A stretch of 31,297 nt of DNA, taken from Moraxellaceae bacterium UBA2477. Its GTDB lineage: Bacteria; Pseudomonadota; Gammaproteobacteria; Pseudomonadales; Moraxellaceae. The position numbers and the translations under genes are program-made. The notes beneath the pieces were generated by a model. The model was not told the origin of the DNA. It worked only from the letters and a program-made list of their open reading frames with translations, and did not search any database. This document shows, in pieces, positions 17,003 through 26,190 of the stretch (its first letter is position 1; each line of letters opens with the position of its first letter). The stretch lies in contig DDPD01000015.1 in the NCBI GenBank assembly GCA_002342025.1, forward strand, positions 1-31,297. The letters are read 5' to 3'.

Positions 17003-17333
17003 TGCGCGCATAGCGCCAGCACCACCAGGCCAGCAGTACGCCTAGGGCATCGGCTAGCCAATCCAGCATTTCAGCGCTGCGGTAAGGCGTAAGGCCTTGG
17101 GTCAGCTCAATCAGTGCGCCAAAAATCAGCAGCACATAGACCACGGCCGTCTTGCGCCGGATCCAAAGCGTCGTCAGCGTCAGCCACAGAAACAGCAAGG
17201 CGTGCACCACTTTGTCCAACCCTGCCACACTAATGGCGTGCGGCACCGCCAACGGCACCAGCAAAAGCAACCACAGCGCACCGGCCTGAATCAGCTAGAG
17301 CAACGGACTGATACGCCTAAAACGAGTAACCAT
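16989..17333 (-). pseudogene. VanZ-like membrane protein broken by an in-frame amber codon
   Basis: From an ATG at 17333 (AGGTG about 10 nt upstream) the frame reads MVTRFRRISPLL, then TAG at 17295-17297, then continues open to 16989 with a complete VanZ-like protein. It carries DKVVHALLFLWLTL, ELTQGLTPYRSAEMLDWLADALG and about four hydrophobic helices. Aligned with the neighbouring paralogue, the TAG falls on a Trp codon (TGG), so a single base change explains it. Either the gene is dead, or translation restarts at a rare codon downstream (for example TTG 17270), or the stop is suppressed. VanZ-like proteins are poorly understood small membrane proteins. Confidence 0.7.
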
Positions 17334-17379
17334 GGTCGTTTATCACCTATTTGTGAGTTGGGCTTAGTACAGGCCCAAC

Positions 17380-17405
17380 AAAAAGAAAAACCCGCCGAAG
17401 CGGGT
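17380..17405 (-). terminator. Intrinsic terminator after the intact VanZ-like gene
   Basis: A stem ACCCGC/GCGGGT (17390-17395 with 17400-17405) and a 4-nt loop, read on the - strand as TTCG, are followed by TTTTTCTTTT. It lies just past the stop of the VanZ-like gene at 17408. It closes the leftward polysaccharide operon and separates it from the broken paralogue. Confidence 0.85.
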
Positions 17406-17407
17406 CA

Positions 17408-17749
17408 TTAAGCGGGGGGCTGCCGTTTCCAGCGCCAAATACACCTCGCCAAACCAATGCCGATGGCATCGGCGAGTAAATCTAAGGCTTCGGCACTGCG
17501 CCAGGGAGTTATTGCTTGGGACAACTCCGTTAACACCGCCAGCGCCAACAAAAACCACGCCACAGACTCAAGACGCCATACCCAAAACGCGGAGGCGGTT
17601 AGCCAGAAAAATAAACCGGCATGGATAAGCTTGTCGGCCCAACTAAACGACAGGTTTTCGGGGACGGTGATAGGAATCAGCAAGAGCGCCCAAATGACCA
17701 GCACCTGAAAACACCAGAGTAGTTTCAGCAGTGTGCGATTAGTTCTCAG
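17408..17749 (-). CDS. VanZ-like membrane protein
   Basis: A small membrane protein of about 113 residues with hydrophobic segments LLKLLWCFQVLVIWALLLIP, LIHAGLFFWLTASAFWVW and WFLLALAVLTELSQ, and the VanZ-type block TELSQAITPWRSAEALDLLADAIG. No ATG is available. The best start is a CTG at 17749 with GGAGG 6 nt upstream, overlapping the end of the CapD-type gene, and a GTG at 17704 is the alternative. It is the final gene of the leftward cluster, translationally linked to the dehydratase gene. It is a paralogue of the broken gene next to it. Confidence 0.75.
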   Translation of the reverse strand: MRTNRTLLKLLWCFQVLVIWALLLIPITVPENLSFSWADKLIHAGLFFWLTASAFWVWRLESVAWFLLALAVLTELSQAITPWRSAEALDLLADAIGIGLARCIWRWKRQPPA

Positions 17750-19751
17750 ACAGTTCCTCCGCCCCTTCCTGCAGCGCTGCCTCGAACAAGCGAATTGACT
17801 CTTGGTTCTCACGGCGCGCACGCAAGCAGGCGGAATAATCTTGCGCCGAGAAGTCGGGCTTATAGCCGGGAATTTTCAGCATGAGCAAGCGTTTCAAGCC
17901 CTGGGTGTCGCGCTCTTCAGCCAACGCACGGATTTCCGCGAACAAGGCCTCAATCTGAGGCAAGCTCATGAAAGCCTCGTGAGCTTTGTAAATTAACGGA
18001 TGGTCAGTCTCTGTTTCACCGCCATCGCTGATCAGCAGCTCTTCATAGAGCTTTTCACCTGGCCGCAACCCGGTACAGATAATTTCAATATCACCTTCCG
18101 GGTTCTCCGAGGTGCGCTCGCTTAAGCCCGATAAGCGGATCATTTGCTGCGCTAAATCCTGAATGCGCACCGCCTCGCCCATTTCCAGCAGAAACACTTC
18201 GCCGCCTTTGGCCATGCCACCGGCTTGAATCACCAACTGCGCCGCCTCCGGAATGGTCATGAAGTAGCGGGTAATGTCAGGGTGCGTAAGAGTAATGGGA
18301 CCACCCTCGGCAATTTGCTGCCGAAACACGGGCACCACCGAGCCGGATGAACCCAGCACATTGCCAAAACGCACCATGCTGAAACAGGTACCGAGCTGAT
18401 TCGGTTGGATAGGCTCAGCCGCGAGGGCTTGCAGCACCAACTCCGAGAGCCGTTTAGAAGCGCCCATCACATTCGTCGGACGCACGGCTTTGTCGGTACT
18501 GACCAACACGAACACTTCCACGCCGGCTTTGCGCGCTGCCAAGGCGGCACAGTAGGTCCCTACGCTGTTATTGCGAATGCCTTCAAACGGGTTGGCCTCG
18601 ACCAGTGGCACATGCTTGTAGGCCGCGGCATGGTAGACCGTTTCCACCCCGTGATACTGCATCACGCGCTGTAGTCGCTCCTGCTCCAATACGGTGCCCA
18701 ATATCGGAATTAAACAGGCCTCCGGGAATCGCTCGCGCAATTCACGCTCAATGCTGTAAAGCCCAAACTCGCTGTGATCAAACAAAATTAACGATGCCGG
18801 ATCGGCGGACAGGAGTTGGCGGCACAACTCGGACCCAATAGAGCCCGCGGCCCCAGTGACCAAGACCACACGATCTTTAATGTGATGCTGAAACAAACAG
18901 AGATCGGGGGGCATAGGGTCGCGGCCGAGCAAGTCCAGAATATCCACTTCACGCACATCGCCCAGACTAATGTCACCGGCCATGATTTGATCTAAACCCG
19001 GCAGCAAGCGCACATGCACGCCCGCCGCCTCCAACTGCGCCACAATGTCACGGCGGCGTTGCCGGGTTACGGAGGGCATGGCCACAATCACTTCAGATAT
19101 ATTTAACATGTGCAGATGATGAGTCGCCGAAAGTCCTGCAAAGACCGGCAGGCCATTCACCTGTGTGCCAATGAGTTGGGCATCGTCGTCAAAAAAACCC
19201 AACACTCGGTACTTGGGCATGCCACCCGCAGCGGCCATCAACTGGCGCCCCGCTTGGCCTGCCCCGTAAATCATGAGCCGCAACTTCTCCTCATGCTGAC
19301 TCAAGCGATGACCAATAAAGCCTCGAATAGCAGCGCGACTCACCCAGACATGGAGCAACAGCAAAAAGCTACTCATGACCGGAATACTGCGCGGCAAGTC
19401 CTGCATGAAGCCGCCGGTCACGCAGAGCAGAAACAAGACCGACCAGCCTACGCAGGCGAGCAACACAGACTGCAGAAAGTGCTCGTCGAAGGCTCGAACT
19501 ACCGCGCTGTAAATGTGGCAGACCACAAAACACAGCGTCATGAGTACGCCCGCCAAAAATATGGTGTGCGCCGTGAGGCCATGAAGGCCCCAATCACCAT
19601 AACGAATACTGAGTGCGGCCATCAGAATTAAGGGCAGCGCCAAGCAGTCAATCGCTAAAAGCACCGCTTGCTTAAAGCGACGCGGGCTTTCTTGCAGCCA
19701 AACGGACCAGTGGCTGGCTGCAGGCTCAGCCTTTTTGTTACGCAGTGGCAT
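17739..19751 (-). CDS. Membrane-anchored nucleotide-sugar 4,6-dehydratase (CapD/WbpM family)
   Basis: A 670-residue inner-membrane enzyme with four hydrophobic segments in residues 30-140, a first Rossmann domain (MIYGAGQAGRQL, about 160-171), and a catalytic second Rossmann domain starting VLVTGAAGSIGSELC (297-310). The active site has STDKAVRPTNVMGASK with M429 in place of the usual Tyr and K433, the SMK arrangement of WbpM-type UDP-GlcNAc 4,6-dehydratases. It would make UDP-4-keto-6-deoxy-GlcNAc, precursor of QuiNAc, FucNAc or bacillosamine-type first sugars. The sugar transferase gene lies 70 bp upstream, and the VanZ-like gene overlaps its end. Confidence 0.9.
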   Translation of the reverse strand: MPLRNKKAEPAASHWSVWLQESPRRFKQAVLLAIDCLALPLILMAALSIRYGDWGLHGLTAHTIFLAGVLMTLCFVVCHIYSAVVRAFDEHFLQSVLLACVGWSVLFLLCVTGGFMQDLPRSIPVMSSFLLLLHVWVSRAAIRGFIGHRLSQHEEKLRLMIYGAGQAGRQLMAAAGGMPKYRVLGFFDDDAQLIGTQVNGLPVFAGLSATHHLHMLNISEVIVAMPSVTRQRRRDIVAQLEAAGVHVRLLPGLDQIMAGDISLGDVREVDILDLLGRDPMPPDLCLFQHHIKDRVVLVTGAAGSIGSELCRQLLSADPASLILFDHSEFGLYSIERELRERFPEACLIPILGTVLEQERLQRVMQYHGVETVYHAAAYKHVPLVEANPFEGIRNNSVGTYCAALAARKAGVEVFVLVSTDKAVRPTNVMGASKRLSELVLQALAAEPIQPNQLGTCFSMVRFGNVLGSSGSVVPVFRQQIAEGGPITLTHPDITRYFMTIPEAAQLVIQAGGMAKGGEVFLLEMGEAVRIQDLAQQMIRLSGLSERTSENPEGDIEIICTGLRPGEKLYEELLISDGGETETDHPLIYKAHEAFMSLPQIEALFAEIRALAEERDTQGLKRLLMLKIPGYKPDFSAQDYSACLRARRENQESIRLFEAALQEGAEELSEN

Positions 19752-19821
19752 ATGTCATGATCTCAGTGAGCACGGCACAGGTCTTTGTAATCTCTGATAG
19801 ATTGTACTTAACTGGCTCTCG

Positions 19822-20379
19822 CTATAATCCCCCAACCGCATCGCCACGCCCACCTCCCAGCACCGTATGGATAATGAGCCGGCAATAGTTCCTTACCGAT
19901 ATTTCTGCCAACATTCGTGCATCTGTTTCAGCCAACAACTCTGGCGTGGACATATCAACCCCATTGACCTGCGCCAAACCAGTAATGCCCGGCCGGACAG
20001 TAAAAACGCCGTAACGGGCCCGCGCCTCCAACAGCTCTTGCTGATTGAACAGGCCAGGACGGGGCCCAACGAGACTCATATCACCCGTGAGCACATTCCA
20101 CAGCTGCGGCAACTCATCCAATTTTGTCCTGCGCATGAAGCGCCCCATCGGCGTAATCGCGTCACCATCGGCAAGATGACTTGCCACCGCTGCAGTGCCA
20201 ATGCGCATGGTGCGAAACTTGACCAAGATAAAAGGCTTTTGATTTCGTCCAACTCGCTCTTGTCGAAAGATAGGTGATCCAGTATCGAACAAGCCCACTA
20301 CATAAATAATCACCAATATTGGTGCGAACAGCACAAGCCCAACGACGGACAACACTACATCCAATACACGCACCATCAC
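19822..20379 (-). CDS. Initiating sugar-phosphate transferase (PglC/WcaJ-type, monotopic)
   Basis: A 185-residue phosphoglycosyl transferase that loads the first sugar phosphate on undecaprenyl phosphate. One N-terminal hydrophobic hairpin (about 5-30) is followed by [23 protein letters not shown], the catalytic D88-E89 in [20 protein letters not shown] and PRPG. The short form lacks the multi-helix WbaP N-terminal region. The start may be GTG 20379 (GTGA overlap with the epimerase stop) or ATG 20376. Its neighbours, an epimerase and a CapD-type dehydratase, suggest a 6-deoxy-HexNAc first sugar. Confidence 0.9.
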   Translation of the reverse strand: MMVRVLDVVLSVVGLVLFAPILVIIYVVGLFDTGSPIFRQERVGRNQKPFILVKFRTMRIGTAAVASHLADGDAITPMGRFMRRTKLDELPQLWNVLTGDMSLVGPRPGLFNQQELLEARARYGVFTVRPGITGLAQVNGVDMSTPELLAETDARMLAEISVRNYCRLIIHTVLGGGRGDAVGGL

Positions 20380-21329
20380 ACTCCCAGCCTCACAACTCGC
20401 CGTAAACCTTCATTTACCGAAACTGGCGGTGCCCAGCCTAACAAATCACGGGTTTTGGTAATGTCCAACTGCAAATTGCCACAAACCTTGTTAACCATAG
20501 AACGCCTTCCAAAGACACCCGCACAAAACTCCATCAACTTCACCGGCACAGGAAGCAATCGTGCTGGCCGCCCCATTATTATACCCAAGCGAAGCAGTAG
20601 ATCCGTCGTGGAAATATCCTCTGCATCGCCTGCTAAAAATACCTCATTTGCCGCTGCCGGGTGATGAGTACAGAGCAAAATCAAACTCACTAAGTTATCT
20701 AACGCAACCAATGTGCGACGATTATGCACGGCACCTAAAGGCAACCACCGTTCATTTTGCACGGCGCTAACCAAACGACCGAAATTGCCCGGAGCTCCCG
20801 GCCCATAGACCAATGGTGGTCGAATAATTACCAGCTCCATGCTCGATTGTTCTGCCAGCAACTGTAAGCCCTTTTCTGCCTCAAATTTAGAAATAGCATA
20901 AGGCCCCACAGGAACAGGCACATCTGTTGATCTAAATGGTTGATCAGTAGTTTCACTACCATTCACACCGATCGAGCTGATAAACACAAATCGTCGTACA
21001 CCAGCTATTATTGCTTGTTTTGCTAAGTTCAGTGTACCGTCCACATTGATCTTGCGAAACTCAGCCAAAGGGTCGGCAGAAGTTTCATCCATGACATGCA
21101 CACGAGCTGCAGCGTGAATAACGACATTTACATCGGCCAGAGCCGCTGCCCAATCGACATCTGAATTAAGAGCAGGCTGAATCACGACAGAAAGTGCCGG
21201 AGCACCGGCAATAGCATCCTCATTGCGAAACACTGGGCGTATCGAAATGCCATGCAATGATGCAGCACGCATAATGGCACGTCCTAAAAAACCACTAGCA
21301 CCTGTAAGCAGAATATTGCCTGCAATCAT
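20376..21329 (-). CDS. NAD-dependent sugar epimerase/reductase (WbpV-like)
   Basis: A 317-residue extended SDR with LTGASGFLGR (8-17) for cofactor binding, FISSIG around S118/S119, and Y144/K148 in PYAISK. Family members beside WbpM-type dehydratases and initiating transferases act on UDP-4-keto-6-deoxy sugars or as C4 epimerases, giving UDP-QuiNAc or UDP-FucNAc type donors. It is coupled on both sides by four-base overlaps: ATGA with the glycosyltransferase upstream and GTGA with the sugar transferase downstream. The exact product cannot be told from sequence alone. Confidence 0.85.
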   Translation of the reverse strand: MIAGNILLTGASGFLGRAIMRAASLHGISIRPVFRNEDAIAGAPALSVVIQPALNSDVDWAAALADVNVVIHAAARVHVMDETSADPLAEFRKINVDGTLNLAKQAIIAGVRRFVFISSIGVNGSETTDQPFRSTDVPVPVGPYAISKFEAEKGLQLLAEQSSMELVIIRPPLVYGPGAPGNFGRLVSAVQNERWLPLGAVHNRRTLVALDNLVSLILLCTHHPAAANEVFLAGDAEDISTTDLLLRLGIIMGRPARLLPVPVKLMEFCAGVFGRRSMVNKVCGNLQLDITKTRDLLGWAPPVSVNEGLRRVVRLGV

Positions 21330-22474
21330 GATGAGGCAACCTCATCTTGCACTCCGCCTAACAACACGCTAATGAGACGTAGATTAACCTTGTGAACATC
21401 AAAACGCTCCTCAGCCAAGCGTCTGCTTGCCTGACCCATTGACACAATCAAATCTGGGCTCTCAATGAAAAGCTGCATCTTTTCTACAAGTGCCTGAGGG
21501 TTACGAACAGGTACTAAAAACCCGTTTACACCATCATTCACAGTCTCACGACAACCAGGCACATCAGTAGTGATGACTGCCCGCCCCATAGCAATTGCCT
21601 CTTGTGTGCTGGCGGGTACTCCTTCGCGATAAGAAGGCAAAACAAATACACTAGTTTGTGCCATCCAAGGATGCACTTCCGTATGACCAGGCCACTCCAA
21701 AATACCTTCTTTAACCCAAACCAAGACATCCTCTTGGGTAATTGAGCCGGGGTTAGAGTCCAAACCTCCAAGAAGAATGAAGCGCACCTGTGGATACCGT
21801 AGCTTTACAATACGCGCGGCCGCAGCGTAGTCCTCAATACCTTTTTCACGCAGTAGACGTGCTACAAGTATAAAGGTGACGGGGGTAAGTACTGGCGGCA
21901 GCACAGCCCACTCTTTCAAATCAACGCCTATTCCACCTAGTAAAAAGCATTTACCAGCAGGTAAGACCCGCGCAGCAACAAGTTCCGCAGAATCATCAGG
22001 ATTCAAAAAAATAATACGATTAGCCTGCGCCATCCCCACACGATAAAGCCAAATTACCAACCGCTTTAACGCCCGGCGTTTGATAGAAAAGCCCTCTCTT
22101 CCCGGAGTGAACACAAAGCCTAATCCCTCCACCATGGCGAAGCGTCTAGGCACCCCGGCCAATCGAGCCGCGATAGAGCCAAAAATCACTGGCTTTATAG
22201 TGTAGCCCAGAGTGATGTCAGGACTAAGCTGCCTGAGCCGCCATGTTAGTCGCAAAGTATTGAGAGCATCCAGCAATGGATTCATGCTAGTGCGGCTCAT
22301 AGGGCTATTAATAGGCTCTGCCCCAAGCGACTTAACACAAGCGCGCGATCTATCATCAAAGTTTGGAGCCAAAGCAAATACACGAACACCTTGCTGAGTA
22401 AGAACTTTAATTAATGGTGCTCGAAAATTTGTAAGAGAAGTTGCGCAGTGAGAGATGAGAGCTATAGTAGTCAC
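21326..22474 (-). CDS. Glycosyltransferase family 4 (GT-B fold)
   Basis: A 382-residue retaining GT-B transferase that starts IALISHCATSLTNFRAPL. The C-terminal donor domain shows FILVARLLREKGIEDY, ILLGG and the EX7E pair E284/E292 in YREGVPASTQEAIAMG. It most resembles the Wbp/PglA-like enzymes that add the second sugar, often a HexNAc, after the PglC-type step. The frame extends to a GTG at 22498, but the GTG at 22474 gives the expected N terminus. Its stop overlaps the epimerase ATG. It is the last cluster gene before the AT-rich, insertion-scarred part. Confidence 0.87.
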   Translation of the reverse strand: MTTIALISHCATSLTNFRAPLIKVLTQQGVRVFALAPNFDDRSRACVKSLGAEPINSPMSRTSMNPLLDALNTLRLTWRLRQLSPDITLGYTIKPVIFGSIAARLAGVPRRFAMVEGLGFVFTPGREGFSIKRRALKRLVIWLYRVGMAQANRIIFLNPDDSAELVAARVLPAGKCFLLGGIGVDLKEWAVLPPVLTPVTFILVARLLREKGIEDYAAAARIVKLRYPQVRFILLGGLDSNPGSITQEDVLVWVKEGILEWPGHTEVHPWMAQTSVFVLPSYREGVPASTQEAIAMGRAVITTDVPGCRETVNDGVNGFLVPVRNPQALVEKMQLFIESPDLIVSMGQASRRLAEERFDVHKVNLRLISVLLGGVQDEVASS

Positions 22475-22545
22475 TAAATTTATCTCAAAAATAATCACAA
22501 AGTCTTAGTAGACTGCCAAATATTATGGTTAGGGTAGGTGGCCAC

Positions 22546-22741
22546 AAGAACCAAGTGCAACGCCTGATATCTAATCAGGTACGCTGCGCCGATGAACAGA
22601 CACTATCACCATCGTGGTCCTGAAGAACGTGCCTTCATCATGCTCAGCATCAACGAAGGCCACACTCTTACGCAGGTTGCACGATCGATAGGCTGCTCGC
22701 CCAGCACCATTAGTCGCGGGGGACGCGGCGTCGCAGCTTAA
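22546..22741 (+). mobile_element. IS30-family transposase, 5' fragment
   Basis: An ATG at 22592 opens a 49-codon frame reading MNRHYHHRGPEERAFIML, then NEGHTLTQVARSIGCSPST and ISR. This is the N-terminal helix-turn-helix of IS30 transposases, normally followed by ELRRN. Here the frame breaks in a GGGGG run and stops at 22741, and the rest of the transposase is absent. AGAACCAAG near 22546 recurs at the outer end of the second IS30 remnant near 26150, so it probably marks the element's terminus. It fills the gap between the GT4 gene and wzy. Confidence 0.75.
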
Positions 22742-22793
22742 GATGCCACTCGAAGCCTGTAATGAAATTATTAGCGAGATCGCCGAATAAATA

Positions 22794-23870
22794 TCAGCGA
22801 TCAAACATTAACTTAGGCGTTGCACTTAGTTCTTTAGGTCGCCTCGCATAACTTCTAAACAAAAATGCAGTAAAAATTAAGAATATCGGATTTAAATAGT
22901 AGTACAAACTTAGGCTATACAAAAAATATGCTAGAAATAAGATAAATCCAACCTTGGAAAAAACCTTCCATAAAATCAATATTGAAAATATAATTCCGGG
23001 AATCCCAAAACAAAATGCTAAGGACAAGAAATTAGAGTGTATTTGCCCAAAAAATGGATCGCCATCAAATTTTCGTACAACTTCACTTGATCCATAAATA
23101 AAGTACTGAGGACTTTGTATTACTCTTAAATATCCTCTTCCATCCTGGTCCGAACTGTTTTCCATGAAATCTAACCTATCTATTAAAAAATCAATCGAAT
23201 CAGTCTTTGGCATTTCGTTATCAATTTTTTGCAGACCGGCACTTAGCAAAAAAAATATTACTAACAAACCCAAAAGACCAAACCATATTTTTTTTTGGAG
23301 AAATGCCACTCCTAGGTAAATCAAGTATGCACGCGACAAAGTAACCAACCCAATCACCCTTAAAGCATTGATAAGATAATTTGATCTTCCATAAAAAATG
23401 ATAAATATTAGTGAGACATGAACAACTTGCATCGCCAAATGATTCTCTGTACCAGACAAGCCATATGCACGTACTGGAAAGCTTGTGACAAATTGATAAA
23501 CTGCAACTAACGAACTTAGAAATAGGTTGAACATCAAGCTTTTAAGCAGAAACTCCCACTCACTTTCTTTGATTACATTGCTCATTAGAACAAGTAGTAT
23601 AAAATAATTAATCCAATAAAATGAATTTGTTATAAGATCTGCTTGCTGAGCAAATGCTACCTCAAATAAATTTCTCAGGGAGAAAAATATAATGCACACA
23701 ATCGCTATCTTATAAGTCGAGTTTAATTTAAATATTGACCTCCTACAAAAAGCGAATATTAGCATTGCAATAGTTACAATCGGCATTATTAAATAATTTG
23801 GCTGTATACTGCTATCTTCTCCAAATCTAAAAATTGCCCCGGCACTTAAAAAATATAATACAATATTCAA
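22794..23870 (-). CDS. Wzy-like polysaccharide repeat-unit polymerase
   Basis: A 358-residue, very hydrophobic protein with about ten membrane helices and a hydrophilic loop at roughly 215-275 (IDNEMPKTDSIDFLIDRLDF to FFGQIHSNFLSLAF). The layout, the IHSNFLSL segment and a final basic tail fit Wzy/O-antigen ligase-fold polymerases, which join lipid-linked repeat units on the periplasmic side. Such proteins are too divergent for a firm name. The start is uncertain: the frame begins at a TTG at 23870 without a ribosome binding site, right beside an IS5-family remnant, so the N terminus may be clipped. The gene is much more AT-rich than the sugar-nucleotide genes. Confidence 0.7.
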   Translation of the reverse strand: MNIVLYFLSAGAIFRFGEDSSIQPNYLIMPIVTIAMLIFAFCRRSIFKLNSTYKIAIVCIIFFSLRNLFEVAFAQQADLITNSFYWINYFILLVLMSNVIKESEWEFLLKSLMFNLFLSSLVAVYQFVTSFPVRAYGLSGTENHLAMQVVHVSLIFIIFYGRSNYLINALRVIGLVTLSRAYLIYLGVAFLQKKIWFGLLGLLVIFFLLSAGLQKIDNEMPKTDSIDFLIDRLDFMENSSDQDGRGYLRVIQSPQYFIYGSSEVVRKFDGDPFFGQIHSNFLSLAFCFGIPGIIFSILILWKVFSKVGFILFLAYFLYSLSLYYYLNPIFLIFTAFLFRSYARRPKELSATPKLMFDR

Positions 23871-23889
23871 TTTATTATATGCTCAACCC

Positions 23890-25010
23890 GTAATTAGTCG
23901 TACCTGAATAATCCCATCTCAAGCCGGCAGCCACGCCGCATAAAAAATAGCCCAAAAAGTCGATATCCACCGCCGCAACAGCCTTAGGTTATACCTCGCC
24001 GTACACCACCGCGTGGATCGCATCACCTCCCACTCCTTTCAAGCGATCCCGACGCACTCCGCAATTATCTATCACATGCCCGATGATCGGCTCAATCGCT
24101 TGCCGTCGCTCAATCCAGCCCCATTGCCGCCGCATCAGCCGTTTCGCCTTGCCACGATGCAGGATCTCCGTGCCATCCAACGTGCGGCCTCGATAACCCA
24201 GATCCACAATCTCCACCCTGCGCTGACGGCCGCTGAGGATGCTCGCCTGTTCAATCTGCTCAGCCAACATTTCACAGTCATACGGATTGCCCGGGAAGTT
24301 GCGTGCACCTAGGATCAAGCCCTGTTTGGCCGTTCCAGCCAGAGCTGCAAGGACGCCTTATCCGCCTCGCTGACCGTGAGTAGCTTGTCGACCCAGGATC
24401 GTGCGTTGCAGTTTGATCGCCCCGCGCATGAGCATAGCGCCCGGCCTGACCGCTTAGACTCGTGCCTTAACGTTCATAGTTCTGGCGCAGACTCATGCCT
24501 TGCCGTTGGGACACCAACAGCAGCTTGCTACGACCGACCTCCAGTCAGCGGCTGTCCATGGGGAAGGCTATCGCCTTCTCCTGCACGGTGCTGTAGATGA
24601 TCACGCGATCTAGTCACGAGCACTGACCGCCTTCATTACGCGCGCGATAGCAATGGTTTACTCTAGCAGTTTTTCAATGCCGGCCTCGTCCAAGCACTGA
24701 CGCCAGCTCGTCAGTGAGCTCGGGCCACACGACAGAGCAGGTCTTACACCACCCGCCTGCGGCAGGTCGGTGCCATGGCATCATCGAGTGCCGCTCAATC
24801 CATGCGTTAGCCGAGTATGATGAGCGGGTGCTTGAGGTCAATCTGACCACCGATACGGGATTGGAACAAGTCATCAGCCTTGGCAGCGAGGGTATCGACA
24901 GCAACTTTCTTGAAGCGAATGAATGTGTACGAAAACCACAAGAACGTGAGCCTGATATTATCGGTTTCTGGCAGTTGAAGCACAGAGATTTCAGACCTAA
25001 ATCCGCGCAT
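23890..25010 (-). mobile_element. Decayed IS5-family insertion sequence
   Basis: On the - strand the pieces of one transposase occur in order but in different frames. They are DDLFQSRIGGQIDLKHPLII (about 24810-24875), CLDEAGIEKLLE, a segment near 24540-24600 reading STVQEKAIAFPMDSRWLE, VSQRQGMSLRQNYE, the long open piece at 23989-24318 with ILGARNFPGNPYDC, VDLGYRGRTLDGTEI and RRQAIEPIIGH, and finally YNLRLLRRW ending at 23919. Several stops, frameshifts and an internal deletion make it non-functional. Boundaries are approximate. It sits directly upstream of wzy. Confidence 0.8.
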
Positions 25011-25285
25011 GTGCTAGGCTGCGGAGTTATTTAGGAAAAAATTATAAAATATATAATATTATATGCGCAACAACGTCGCCGATTCTATACATATATATAA
25101 TAAATATTATTTTTCGGGGAAAATTAAATATTAACGCGTTTTTGTTAGTTATTTTTAACGCTAAATTTATTAAGCAATACGAATACTAATTTTAGTGTTT
25201 GAATCGAGTGGCGCTTAAAAAATTGCCCTAAGCAGGGTACTATTTTAACAGCTCATTAAATCTCACCCTAATAGGATTTGCTATT
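25011..25285. other. AT-rich spacer without recognisable gene
   Basis: About 275 bp of strongly AT-rich sequence lies between the IS5-family remnant and the second IS30 remnant. I see no coding frame, promoter pair or strong hairpin that I would defend. Confidence 0.5.
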
Positions 25286-25289
25286 AATG

Positions 25290-26160
25290 AACAATATGCA
25301 CCTTTGGCCAACACTGATAAATCAATCCATTTATATTTCCTTACGCACCTGCTGATACGAGCTAGTAACATGCATTCTTACACATTGAGTGAATGTCAAA
25401 ATTATGGATCATTCCTTTGTCCAGATCAAAGATCAGAGCAATGCGAAAAAGTGCCTCAATACGATTCACCGCTGTCGTTTGGCCCTCTAATTTTGAGGTC
25501 AAACTTGCTTCAAGCCAAAACTAGGAAGCGCGTGTTGCGATCCACTTGCGCCGCCACAAATCATTTATTGACCGCCCTTAATCAGCTAGCCCCAATAGCT
25601 TGTCGCCAAGCGGCTCTCCACTTCAGGTACCCACTTGTGAATCATCTACAGTTGAGCAACTTGCCGCGGTAAAGATCGCTTGCAGATTGTTGATTCTAGC
25701 CGCTCTTGGCACGACGCAGGTCATCCATCATCTCGCTACGCAACTCACAACTAGGCATGGCGTAGATCGCGACATAAACGCTCTTGTGTAACCCTGCATC
25801 TCGGGCTGGCTTGGATAAAAACTCAAGATTTGCCGTTAATCTGCTATGACAACCAGCGAAAACGTAAATTCTTTTCATGTATGTGTCACGGCAGAGAGGC
25901 GAGTACGTATTTGATACCTTATCGTATTGCACGCAGGCAATTACCTCCCTAGTCGACAGCTATTCCTGCTTCGTAGTACTGTGCGACGATATAATGAACT
26001 AGCGAAATATGCACAGTTAAACCACTAATCTACATATCGCAGGCGATGTCTTCTAAAGTGCCTGAGTCAAGGTGTGGCCTGCGCAGATACTGTACATTAT
26101 GAGGAAGTGTTGCACAACATACCTAAACAGACATGAATTATGTTGTTCTTGGTTCTGGAG
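25290..26160 (-). mobile_element. Decayed IS30-family insertion sequence
   Basis: Reading the - strand from about 26150, AGAACCAAG is followed by a stretch near 26070-26100 that matches the 22.6-kb IS30 fragment base for base at most positions (both contain AGGCCACAC, encoding GHTLTQ). Then come HKSVYVAIYAMPSCELRSEM (about 25730-25788), PEVESRLATSYW, LIKG, VDRNTRFLVLA, NRIEALFRIALIFDLDKGM and a final NINGLIYQCWPKV near 25300. These correspond in order to IS30 transposase segments, but many stops and frame changes show it is dead. Confidence 0.72.
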
Positions 26161-26190
26161 AACGGATGTGGTAATCGAGTGCACACACTA

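Noticed and set aside
17357..17379. A 7-bp stem (GTTGGGC/GCCCAAC) between the two VanZ-like genes
   Set aside because: Lies just beyond a clear terminator; no T-run and no gene that needs it.
24714..25034. A 106-codon + strand frame
   Set aside because: It overlies the N-terminal pieces of the IS5-family remnant on the other strand.
25304..25672. A 122-codon + strand frame in the accessory region
   Set aside because: It is the antisense of the decayed IS30 transposase read on the - strand.
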